A program made the position numbers and the translations under genes. 64,000 bases of DNA from Prolixibacteraceae bacterium. Its GTDB lineage: Bacteria > Bacteroidota > Bacteroidia > Bacteroidales > Prolixibacteraceae. The notes under the pieces are model-generated. The model saw only the letters and a program-made list of their open reading frames with translations, was not told the origin of the DNA and did no database searches. Below are positions 8,404 through 15,899 of the stretch, piece after piece. The stretch is taken from positions 30,982 to 94,981 of the forward strand of contig JALNYZ010000015.1 in NCBI GenBank assembly GCA_023229575.1, read 5' to 3'. Every line of letters starts with the position of its first letter. Position 1 is the stretch's first letter.

Positions 8404-9798
8404 TTAATTTCTAATATCTTGAATGTGTGATATATATGGCGAAAGCGTAAAGTTCATCGATTGGTTCAGGCCACTCAGACGGGCCCTGCCTCCATCACCC
8501 AAATTGTTGAGCGTACGGATTGCCTCAAGCCGAAGGGCGATTGATTCGCCTTGAATGATCTTTTCGATAAATGGAATATCCGATTCGTTCCCAAGAATAT
8601 TGAATGCTTTGGTAATTTCTATTCGATTTCCAAGTGTTTCAGACTCAAAACTACTCTTCATAATATCCTTGCTGTCAAATAAATGAAGGTTCCCACAAGT
8701 GAAGATTGCCAGGTTTCTGGTCGTTTCGTTGGGGGCGCCCAGCAGATGGATAATGTGTTGTGAATTTTCTTGCTGCTGAAACAGATTGATCATCAGGATA
8801 CAGAAATTTACCACATTTGGATTGCCCGAGGTGATCCATTTGTCAAAGGACGGGACCGGCATCTCATGAATCTTTATTAAGTAAAAGATATTTACCTGCG
8901 CCCATCTGGAAAATGGTTTTTCAAGAAAGCCAAGGAACTCAAAAGGTGCATCCGGATTTGCATAAGGGTAACTGATTTGTGCTTCTGTCCTGACGATATT
9001 GATCGGATCATTCAACTTGTCCATAATCATTTCAGTAGCCTGATGATGTTTCATATTCGTCAGTTCGCGCAGACCTTTTACCTGTTCATAAAACGACATT
9101 GAGTAAATTTTGTTGTACGAAATTTTGCTCAGGTTCAATCCTTGATAAATCTCAGTGATTTGACGATCAGAATCGCCCCTGAAACTCTTTTGGAAATCCA
9201 TCATCACATCAATCAACAGGTTGTAATGTTTTTTAAGGTTTGATTTGGATAAAATACCTATTGCTTCCTTTGTATCCGTCACCTGCAGCATAAGATCAGT
9301 TAAGGTTTTTTCAAAATGATCCCTGACAAATCTTGTTCTCCTTAACCTATAATTCATGGTCATGTTGGTGATAAACAAAACTGCGATCACCAAAACCACA
9401 TTTCCTGCAAGTGCAAGTATGAGCGCCAGAAATACAAAAACAACGGGGAATCTAAAAGCTTTTTCGATAATGCCTCGGTATAATTCGTCGAATGGTGTGG
9501 GAAGAAACCTGTTCCATCCAATCAATTCGGACTTGACATTTTTGGAGTCGAATAAAAATAACCGGGAGAAAAAGTTGTCATAAGTGCGGTCATCTTTGAT
9601 TTCGATACGATACAACGGGCTATCAATTTTGGGGTTACCAATCTTGCCCTCCATGCTGTTTCTGATCCTGATCGTATCCGAAACGGAGTCAATAGCCAAT
9701 GCCGGGTTCACCTCCGGAACAACCTGAGCGGTTGCATCCCCCGAAATGATCAGCGAAGCGGTAAATACGATCAAAAAAACCAGAGACATTAATCTCAT
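8404..9798 (-). CDS. HEAT-repeat membrane protein, partner of the GT2 synthase
   Basis: 464 residues. A signal peptide (~1-24) is followed by an extracytoplasmic segment and one strong membrane helix near residues 115-145 (FPVVFVFLALILALAGNVV). The rest (~150-460) is helical repeats of HEAT type, such as LRLEAIRTLNNLGD near the end. The C-terminal repeats should face the cytoplasm, next to the synthase catalytic domain. Its position between a receiver protein and a processive glycosyltransferase suggests it couples regulatory input to the synthase as a scaffold. That role is inferred from gene order; no biochemical function is recognisable. Confidence 0.65.
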   Translation of the reverse strand: MRLMSLVFLIVFTASLIISGDATAQVVPEVNPALAIDSVSDTIRIRNSMEGKIGNPKIDSPLYRIEIKDDRTYDNFFSRLFLFDSKNVKSELIGWNRFLPTPFDELYRGIIEKAFRFPVVFVFLALILALAGNVVLVIAVLFITNMTMNYRLRRTRFVRDHFEKTLTDLMLQVTDTKEAIGILSKSNLKKHYNLLIDVMMDFQKSFRGDSDRQITEIYQGLNLSKISYNKIYSMSFYEQVKGLRELTNMKHHQATEMIMDKLNDPINIVRTEAQISYPYANPDAPFEFLGFLEKPFSRWAQVNIFYLIKIHEMPVPSFDKWITSGNPNVVNFCILMINLFQQQENSQHIIHLLGAPNETTRNLAIFTCGNLHLFDSKDIMKSSFESETLGNRIEITKAFNILGNESDIPFIEKIIQGESIALRLEAIRTLNNLGDGGRARLSGLNQSMNFTLSPYISHIQDIRN

Positions 9799-9891
9799 TA
9801 GCGATATAAATAAAATTCAATAACCCTGTATCCCAGTGGCGATTCATCCTTTAATCCTATTTCCCCATCCTCAAATGGCCATCGTTAAATG

Positions 9892-10266
9892 CTATTTTCT
9901 GGATGCCAACAATTTGCGGACCCTGATGGTAAGTTCTCCCAGACTGAAAGGTTTGATCATGTAATCATCTGCGCCCAATTCGAAAGCCTTTAAAACAGTC
10001 TCTTCGGCGCCTGCTGCAGATAGAACAAGGATGGGAAGGTCGCTTTTCATTTCCACCCTGACGGCCGAAATGATCTCGTGTCCACTGATGTAGGGCATGA
10101 AGAGGTCTGTAATAAGAAGGTCATAACTCCCATCCTGCAATTTTTCCATGCACTCCTTACCATTTACTGCCCTGACCACTTCGTAGCCCTCTTTTTGCAG
10201 TTTGAACACTATCGTATCCAGAATAAGTTTGTTGTCTTCAGCGATCAGGATATTTTTTGTACTCAT
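9892..10266 (-). CDS. Single-domain response regulator (CheY-like)
   Basis: 124 residues forming one receiver domain and nothing else. Phospho-acceptor Asp54 lies in DLLITDLFMP, acidic residues E10 and D11 form the Mg site, and the conserved Lys is in the YMIKPFS loop. With no output domain it should act by protein-protein contact. It is first in an operon with the HEAT membrane protein and the GT2 synthase, so a likely job is phosphorylation-dependent control of polysaccharide synthesis. The convergent histidine kinase at 5840-6976 is a candidate partner, though the pairing is inferred from proximity alone. Confidence 0.88.
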   Translation of the reverse strand: MSTKNILIAEDNKLILDTIVFKLQKEGYEVVRAVNGKECMEKLQDGSYDLLITDLFMPYISGHEIISAVRVEMKSDLPILVLSAAGAEETVLKAFELGADDYMIKPFSLGELTIRVRKLLASRK

Positions 10267-10371
10267 AACAGTTATATTCGTAGGAATTTATGGAATAAAT
10301 ATAGCAAAAAACTGAATCTGAAAGAATTTGGCCCTCATCGATGTATACGGACATAATCTGTTATATTTGAA

Positions 10372-10379
10372 TAAAGAAT
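10372..10379 (+). promoter_or_regulatory. Putative -7 box of the rhomboid gene
   Basis: TATATTTG matches TAnnTTTG and lies 24 bp before the ATG in the divergent gap shared with the response regulator operon. No convincing -33 box was found at the expected spacing. Confidence 0.4.
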
Positions 10380-10403
10380 TCACGCTTTGATTGTTCGCAA
10401 AAT

Positions 10404-11084
10404 ATGTCATTACTTTCCAGATATCATCCGGTAACTGATTCTGAAGAGCAGTCGGCCATTGAAAAACGCGTTGCCTGGTACTCCTTCTTTATCTCTTCTG
10501 CCTTTGTCGTTGGATTGTGGTTGATCAAATTGGTTGAGTTTGAATATTCGTTGGATTTAGCAGGGTTGGGGATTTATCCCCGGGAAATTGAAGGTCTGTG
10601 GGGAATACTCTTTTCACCCTTGATACATGGTAGTTTTGGTCATTTGGCTGCAAATACCCTCCCCACCTTCGTGCTGATGTTTTCTTTGTTTTTTTTCTAC
10701 CGGAAATCATCGGGCCTGATTTTCCTTTTGATCTACCTCTCAACAGGACTGCTGGTATGGCTGGGCGGACGGGAGGCCTGGCACATCGGCGCAAGCGGCC
10801 TTATTTATGGCTTGGCTGCCTTCCTCTTTTTAAGCGGGGTCTTAAGTTCAAATGTCAGGCTACTGACGATATCGCTGGTGGTGGCCTTTTTCTATGGCGG
10901 CCTGTTTTGGGGTATCTTTCCGATAAAACCAGAAATATCCTGGGAGTCGCATCTGTGGGGCGCCTTATCAGGATTCGCCCTGGCCGTTTTGTTCCGTAAG
11001 TCAGCCCCGGCAAAACCCGAAGAGCAGGAGGAAGAGGATGATGTGGCGGAGGGGGAATGGATGGAGGAAGAGGAAATCAAGTAA
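10404..11084 (+). CDS. Rhomboid-family intramembrane serine protease
   Basis: 226 residues with six predicted membrane helices. The catalytic pair is visible as Ser131 in HIGASGLIYG (GxSG motif) and His183 in SWESHLWGALSG. H80 and N84 in HGSFGHLAAN provide the oxyanion-side residues found in active rhomboids. The C-terminal ~30 residues form a very acidic cytoplasmic tail (EEQEEEDDVAEGEWMEEEE), an unusual addition. Rhomboids cleave substrates within or near membrane helices; the substrate here is unknown. The gene stands alone and is divergent from the polysaccharide regulator operon. Confidence 0.9.
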   Translation: MSLLSRYHPVTDSEEQSAIEKRVAWYSFFISSAFVVGLWLIKLVEFEYSLDLAGLGIYPREIEGLWGILFSPLIHGSFGHLAANTLPTFVLMFSLFFFYRKSSGLIFLLIYLSTGLLVWLGGREAWHIGASGLIYGLAAFLFLSGVLSSNVRLLTISLVVAFFYGGLFWGIFPIKPEISWESHLWGALSGFALAVLFRKSAPAKPEEQEEEDDVAEGEWMEEEEIK

Positions 11085-11200
11085 ATCTGATAGGATTAAT
11101 GTTGCTAATCAATGATCTATTTTGAGTTTAAACAACGCAATTTCCATTTTCTTGGTTATCATACTGAAGCAAAGCCAATAAAATAGACGGGCCTTTTTGA

Positions 11201-11686
11201 TTAGTCTTGATGTCCGTATCCAAGTTCTTCGTTTTTATCCCAAAAGTCCATAAAAAGTTCAGCAGGTGTTCCTTTCTTATTTGTCCAATTTGCTACAATC
11301 TTTATTGCTCGCTCTAAATCATCCAAGTAAGCCATTCTTCCATCACTTCCCCTGATGCCTTTATCGTCTTTTTTAGCACCTCTGTTTATAAGTATATTTT
11401 TTTCATCATATACTATCCGTCTTACGTCTTCATAATTTTTACCTTTTGGCAAAGTATCCTTCAATAATTTAGCTAAACCATGATAGTAAAGCTGGAATTT
11501 AGTTACAGGATCGTCAATTTGCTGTCCAAGCAACTTTTCTACTTCATTTTCAATTACAAGTTCTGAATCTAAATTTAGTAACAATTGTTCTCCTTTTATC
11601 TCTTCAGATTTTTGTAATATTTCTAGCCTTTCCACATCCTCTTTAGATAGCTTTCTTTCAACAACTTTCTTTTTATTTTCTTCCAT
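11201..11686 (-). CDS. Hypothetical protein paired with an XRE-ImmA gene
   Basis: 161 residues, soluble, highly charged and largely helical, with no signal peptide. I do not recognise the family. Its N-terminal ~60 residues are rich in Lys and Glu and look like coiled coil. The C-terminal part (YEDVRRIVYDEKNILINRG and ANWTNKKGTPAELFMDFWDKN) looks globular. It starts 2 bp after the stop of the XRE-ImmA gene, so the two are surely co-transcribed under the palindromic operators at 12877-12942. The region is visibly more AT-rich than both flanks, which suggests horizontal acquisition. It could be a toxin, an antitoxin or a protease substrate. Confidence 0.6.
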   Translation of the reverse strand: MEENKKKVVERKLSKEDVERLEILQKSEEIKGEQLLLNLDSELVIENEVEKLLGQQIDDPVTKFQLYYHGLAKLLKDTLPKGKNYEDVRRIVYDEKNILINRGAKKDDKGIRGSDGRMAYLDDLERAIKIVANWTNKKGTPAELFMDFWDKNEELGYGHQD

Positions 11687-11688
11687 TT

Positions 11689-12870
11689 CTATGCGTTTAC
11701 GGTTAACAATTCTCTTATTTTATTCGCCGTTTGTTCTATGGATTCATTATCCCAATTTGCGATATTTAAACGTTTAGTCACTTTGGAAAAATTTGGGAAA
11801 TGTTCTTTAAATGCTCCCCAATAATCATTACCCATTTCAGATTGTCGCCATTGAAACTGAGAATAAATAATTGAAGGGTGTATTTGGCATTCAACCGCAA
11901 ATTTTTCTACAATAAGTTTATTATGAATTAAATTTGCTATATATCTCATTTTTTCACTTGAGAAAAGATATTCACCTGCAAATTCATTTGCTTTATCTTC
12001 TTGAATTAAAAATAAGTCGGGCTCACCAGTAAGATGGTAACAAGTTTTTTCAATAATTTCTAAATCAAAAAGAACGTGATGTAATTCGTGAATTAAAGCA
12101 AACCAAATAGTTGCATAGTTTTTATTAAAATCCGTAATAGCAATACAGGGTTTGTTGTTCACAATAAATGTTGCTCCTCTAATCTGAGTTTTTGGAAGTG
12201 ACGGTTGAAAAACCACTGTAATGCCAATATTATATAGCGCTTGAAACACTGTTATTAAACCGCTTTCAACGTTTCTGGTATAAGGTTTTATTTTGGGGAT
12301 TAGATCAACTAAACCATTCCGAATGTAATCATTTGGATTATTTATTGATTGAAAATATCTATAACTTGACTTAATCCAAAAATCTTTCATCTTGTTGCTA
12401 AAAGATTTTCTGGTTTTACTAAACAATGCATCATTTAGCTCTAAGTCATAGTTATAGATTGAGTTAATGCTAAAAAAATTACATATTCTATTTTTAATTT
12501 CATTAAGAGTATCATTCTTGTTTATATAACCAAGACTTATTAATGTTTTTACATCAAAGAATTTATTTATGAATGTAATATCCATAGAATCTTGAAGTTC
12601 TTTTATTTCCTCTTGAGGTCTATTGTGAAAATGCATTATGAGTAATTCCTCTAAACTAATTTCTAGAAATTCTCCAATTTTGATGAGTTTATTTACATCA
12701 GTTTGCTTCGATGTTTTATTAAGAATCGCATCTAGGCTTTTTCTTTCAATGCCTGCAAGTCTTTCGAATTGTGTTTTATTCAATCCTGATTTTTCAAGCT
12801 TACTGAATAACAACTCCTCCAAAGAAGGTCCTGAATAACTGAAACTTTTATTTAAAATTAAATTAATCAT
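11689..12870 (-). CDS. XRE-family HTH with ImmA/IrrE-like metallopeptidase domain
   Basis: 393 residues. Residues ~15-80 form an XRE helix-turn-helix (KSGLNKTQFERLAGI, KTSKQTDVNKLIKIGEFL). Residues ~200-330 form a COG2856 (DUF955) peptidase domain with the zinc motif HELHH at 261-265 and a downstream acidic stretch (EDKANEFAGEYLF) that could supply the third ligand. Proteins of this type control mobile elements or stress operons by binding DNA and cleaving a partner. It is the first gene of a two-gene unit with the 161-residue protein. Two perfect GGTAAATTTACC palindromes lie directly upstream, one over the ribosome-binding region, indicating autoregulation. Confidence 0.85.
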   Translation of the reverse strand: MINLILNKSFSYSGPSLEELLFSKLEKSGLNKTQFERLAGIERKSLDAILNKTSKQTDVNKLIKIGEFLEISLEELLIMHFHNRPQEEIKELQDSMDITFINKFFDVKTLISLGYINKNDTLNEIKNRICNFFSINSIYNYDLELNDALFSKTRKSFSNKMKDFWIKSSYRYFQSINNPNDYIRNGLVDLIPKIKPYTRNVESGLITVFQALYNIGITVVFQPSLPKTQIRGATFIVNNKPCIAITDFNKNYATIWFALIHELHHVLFDLEIIEKTCYHLTGEPDLFLIQEDKANEFAGEYLFSSEKMRYIANLIHNKLIVEKFAVECQIHPSIIYSQFQWRQSEMGNDYWGAFKEHFPNFSKVTKRLNIANWDNESIEQTANKIRELLTVNA

Positions 12871-12876
12871 GCTTTC

Positions 12877-12890
12877 GCGGTAAATTTACC
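12877..12890. promoter_or_regulatory. Palindromic operator, proximal copy
   Basis: GCGGTAAATTTACC contains the perfect 12-bp palindrome GGTAAATTTACC (12879-12890), 7 bp upstream of the XRE-ImmA start codon. Binding here would block translation-initiation DNA or the early transcript region. Confidence 0.7.
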
Positions 12891-12928
12891 TCAAAGATAT
12901 TAAATATTATAAATAAGTCAAATAAATG

Positions 12929-12942
12929 GCGGTAAATTTACC
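12929..12942. promoter_or_regulatory. Palindromic operator, distal copy
   Basis: An identical GCGGTAAATTTACC, 52 bp from the proximal copy. That is close to five helical turns, so both lie on the same DNA face and cooperative or looped binding is possible. Confidence 0.7.
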
Positions 12943-13289
12943 TTTTTATTTGTAATATTTTTTAGGATGTAGTTTTAAGCATTGCATATATCTGTATGCA
13001 ATTACACCCAGGACGATATTTAATCGATAGGTTTCCTGCAAAAGGCTTCATTCCCAGAAACCTGTATGACGCACTTTCAAGGTGAGCATGAATAGCCAAT
13101 CCCGATTTTGCATCGGGAATGCGCAAGCAATCTGATGCCATTGGCTTGGCATGATCATTGAGAATGTGTAATTTACAGATGTTGTGGCAGGCAGGATGCA
13201 TACTTTGATCTGCGTCCCCACAACTATTTCTATTAATCCGTAACCATTCCGGTTTTCAAAACCTGAATCGTTTTTTTAACTTTGCCTCT
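12943..13289. other. Intergenic region between the XRE module and tex
   Basis: No supported gene. A 79-codon open frame on the reverse strand (12962-13201) has no recognisable domain and is left out. A TCCCGAT/ATCGGGA hairpin lies at 13100-13118, and the tex promoter box is at the right end. Confidence 0.5.
13277..13284 (+). promoter_or_regulatory. Tex promoter -7 box, almost touching the start codon
   Basis: TAACTTTG fits TAnnTTTG and ends 5 bp before the ATG at 13290. A TTTTC at 13253-13257 gives 19-bp spacing. Transcription would start at or beside the A of the start codon, so the mRNA may be leaderless. Confidence 0.45.
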
Positions 13290-15419
13290 ATGAGAAAAGA
13301 GAAAATCCTTCAGTTGATTGCCACTGGCGTGGGTGTTGACAAGAGTCAGATTACCAGAGTTTTAACATTGTTTGATGAAGGGGCAACCATCCCGTTTGTG
13401 GCCCGTTACCGAAAAGAGATGACCGGTAGCCTGGATGAGGTCGTTTTGGCCCATATAAAGGAGGAGGACGAGCGGCTGGGCGAGATCGAAAAGCGCAAGG
13501 AGACGATCCTAAAGTCGGTAGCCGAACAAAATTTGTTGACGCCGGAGCTTCAATCCAAAATCGAAAATTGTTTTCAGCTGAACGAACTGGAAGATATTTA
13601 CCTCCCTTTCAAACAGAAGCGCAGGACCCGTGCCACCATTGCCCGCGAGAAGGGGCTGGAGCCTCTGGCAGAAATACTGATGGACCAGGTAGAAAAGGAT
13701 CCGGCTACCAGGGCGAAGCGTTTTCTGAATGATCAGGTAGCGGATGTGGAGGAGGCCCTTGCGGGAGCCAGGGATATTGTCGCCGAGCGGGTCAACGAGC
13801 ACGAGGGCGCCCGCACCATCGTCCGGAACAGCTTTGCCAAAGAGGCGGTTGTCTTCTCGAAGGTGGCCAAAGGGAAAGAGGAGGAGGGGACCAAATACCG
13901 CGATTATTTCGACTCTTCCGAGCCGCTGAGCCGATGCCCTTCTCACCGCCTGTTGGCCATGCGCCGTGGTGAAAAGGAGGGATTCCTGAAATTGTCCATA
14001 ACCCCCAACGACGAGCGTACCGTCGAGCGGTTGGAAAGTTATTTTGTCACCTCGCGAAACCAGAGCAGCGAGCAGGTGGCCATGGCTATCAGGGATGCCT
14101 ACAAGCGGTTGCTGGCCCCCTCCATGGAGACCGAATTTCTCGGCGACTCCAAGCAAAAGGCCGATCAGGAGGCGATAAGGGTGTTTACCGAAAATCTCCG
14201 TCAGCTGTTGCTGGCGCCGCCACTCGGACAGAAACGGGTGATGGGGATCGATCCGGGGTACAAATCGGGTTGCAAAGTGGTCTGTCTGGATGCGCAGGGG
14301 AATTTGCTGCACAACGAAACCATTTACCCGCATCCGCCGCAGTCGGAGGTCAACCAGGCCATGCGCAAAATCAGCTCCCTGGCAGGCAGTTACAAGATTG
14401 ATGCCATTGCCATTGGCGACGGGACAGCCAGTCGCGAGACAGAGAGCTTTTTCAAGAAGATGCGGTTCGACAGCGATATCCAGGTATTTGTGGTGAGCGA
14501 AGACGGCGCCTCGGTCTATTCAGCATCCAAGACTGCCCGCGATGAGTTTCCTCAGTATGATGTCACGGTTAGGGGCGCCATTTCGATCGGTCGCAGGCTG
14601 ATGGATCCGCTGGCGGAGTTGGTGAAGATCGACCCGAAGTCGATCGGTGTGGGGCAATACCAACACGATGTGGATCAAAAGATGTTACAGAATTCGCTTG
14701 AAATCACGGTCGAATCATGCGTCAACAAGGTGGGGGTCGATCTGAATACCGCCAGCAGCCACCTGCTCAATTATGTTTCGGGATTGAATGCCACATTGGC
14801 ACAGAATATTGTCAATTTCCGCAAGGAGAACGGACCGTTTCCCTCACGGGATGCGTTGAAGAAAGTGCCCCGCATGGGACCAAAGGCTTACGAGCAATGT
14901 GCAGGGTTCCTTCGGATTTCAGGTGCTAAAAACCCGCTCGACAATTCGGCGGTGCACCCCGAGCGGTACAAACTGGTGGAGAAAATTGCCGCCGATCTTG
15001 GCATTCCGTTGGCAGAGCTGATAGGTAAAGAGCAGCTAACCTCCAAAATCGACCTGAACAAATATGTATCCAAAGAGGTTGGAATTCCAACCCTGACCGA
15101 CATCCTGACAGAACTTGCCAAGCCGGGACGTGATCCGCGCGCTGGGATCAAACATTTCGAATTTGCCGACGGGATTTATTCGATGAAAGATCTAATTCCC
15201 GGCATGGTACTGCCTGGCATCGTCACCAACATTACCCGTTTCGGGGCCTTTGTGGATGTCGGTATCAAGCAGGATGGACTGGTGCACATCAGCGAAATGG
15301 CCGATAAGTTCATTAGTGATCCTGCGGAAATTGTGAAGTTGCAGCAGCATGTGAAGGTGAGGGTGGTGGAGGTAGATGACGCGAGAAAGCGGATCGCGTT
15401 TTCGATGAAAGGGTTCTAG
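13290..15419 (+). CDS. tex: Tex-like RNA-binding transcription accessory protein
   Basis: 709 residues, slightly shorter than typical Tex (~720-780). The N-terminal helical Tex domain is followed by a YqgF/RuvC-like RNase H fold around residues 318-440 (VMGIDPGYKSGCKVVCLD, AIGDGTASRETE). Next come helix-hairpin-helix repeats (VGVDLNTASSHLLNYVSGL and FRKENGPFPSRDALKKVPRMG) and a C-terminal S1 domain (~635-705; GIVTNITRFGAFVDVGIKQD). Tex binds structured RNA and associates with RNA polymerase; it affects transcript stability and stress responses. The gene appears monocistronic and strongly expressed, with a candidate leaderless promoter. Nothing is truncated. Confidence 0.95.
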   Translation: MRKEKILQLIATGVGVDKSQITRVLTLFDEGATIPFVARYRKEMTGSLDEVVLAHIKEEDERLGEIEKRKETILKSVAEQNLLTPELQSKIENCFQLNELEDIYLPFKQKRRTRATIAREKGLEPLAEILMDQVEKDPATRAKRFLNDQVADVEEALAGARDIVAERVNEHEGARTIVRNSFAKEAVVFSKVAKGKEEEGTKYRDYFDSSEPLSRCPSHRLLAMRRGEKEGFLKLSITPNDERTVERLESYFVTSRNQSSEQVAMAIRDAYKRLLAPSMETEFLGDSKQKADQEAIRVFTENLRQLLLAPPLGQKRVMGIDPGYKSGCKVVCLDAQGNLLHNETIYPHPPQSEVNQAMRKISSLAGSYKIDAIAIGDGTASRETESFFKKMRFDSDIQVFVVSEDGASVYSASKTARDEFPQYDVTVRGAISIGRRLMDPLAELVKIDPKSIGVGQYQHDVDQKMLQNSLEITVESCVNKVGVDLNTASSHLLNYVSGLNATLAQNIVNFRKENGPFPSRDALKKVPRMGPKAYEQCAGFLRISGAKNPLDNSAVHPERYKLVEKIAADLGIPLAELIGKEQLTSKIDLNKYVSKEVGIPTLTDILTELAKPGRDPRAGIKHFEFADGIYSMKDLIPGMVLPGIVTNITRFGAFVDVGIKQDGLVHISEMADKFISDPAEIVKLQQHVKVRVVEVDDARKRIAFSMKGF

Positions 15420-15899
15420 ATAGAAGATTTTTTTTTATGATTATATTGAGGGATGCGATATAAGATTTGTGGAACCTGCAAAAACCGTTCACTGGCAATT
15501 CAGTCTCAAATTCTGAGAATGTTTTTAGCGAAATAATCTTCTTTTATCAAATACTGCTTTGTGTCATGTTTTTTTATGTCTGACATCATGTTTTTACATG
15601 ACAACATATAATAAATAGCTATATCATTGAATGTCAATTATTTATTCAAACATATTCAAGTATCTACATAGATATAGAAAATTAGCTATAGCACTAAATA
15701 TCAATACGTTACAACACGAATGCTTATTGTGTCTAATTTAAATTACTGTATCTTATTGATAATCTGAAATTTATGGATATCGAAATAAAGTTGACGATTT
15801 GCCCATTCTATTCCAAACGTTTACATTTGCTGTGAAAAAGTGGTTGAATTACCATTTAAATTTGTATAAATATCCAGGAAGACGCTAAATATCAGTAGA
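15420..15899. other. AT-rich 480-bp regulatory gap upstream of the sulfur locus
   Basis: No gene is supported. The gap contains nested inverted repeats: TGTCATGT (15562-15569) pairs with ACATGACA (15596-15603), and ATGTCTGACAT (15576-15586) lies between them. A TAAATTTG box lies close to the psrA start. The dyads could serve as the tex terminator or as a regulator site for the sulfur genes. Confidence 0.45.
15857..15864 (+). promoter_or_regulatory. Putative -7 box of the psrA-like operon
   Basis: TAAATTTG lies 35 bp before the start codon. A TTTG at 15826-15829 lies further upstream than the usual spacing, so promoter strength may depend on an activator. Confidence 0.35.

Noticed and set aside
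12962..13201. 79-codon reverse-strand open frame between the XRE module and tex
   Set aside because: No recognisable domain, no promoter or ribosome-binding site, and it contains a TCCCGAT hairpin; more likely non-coding.
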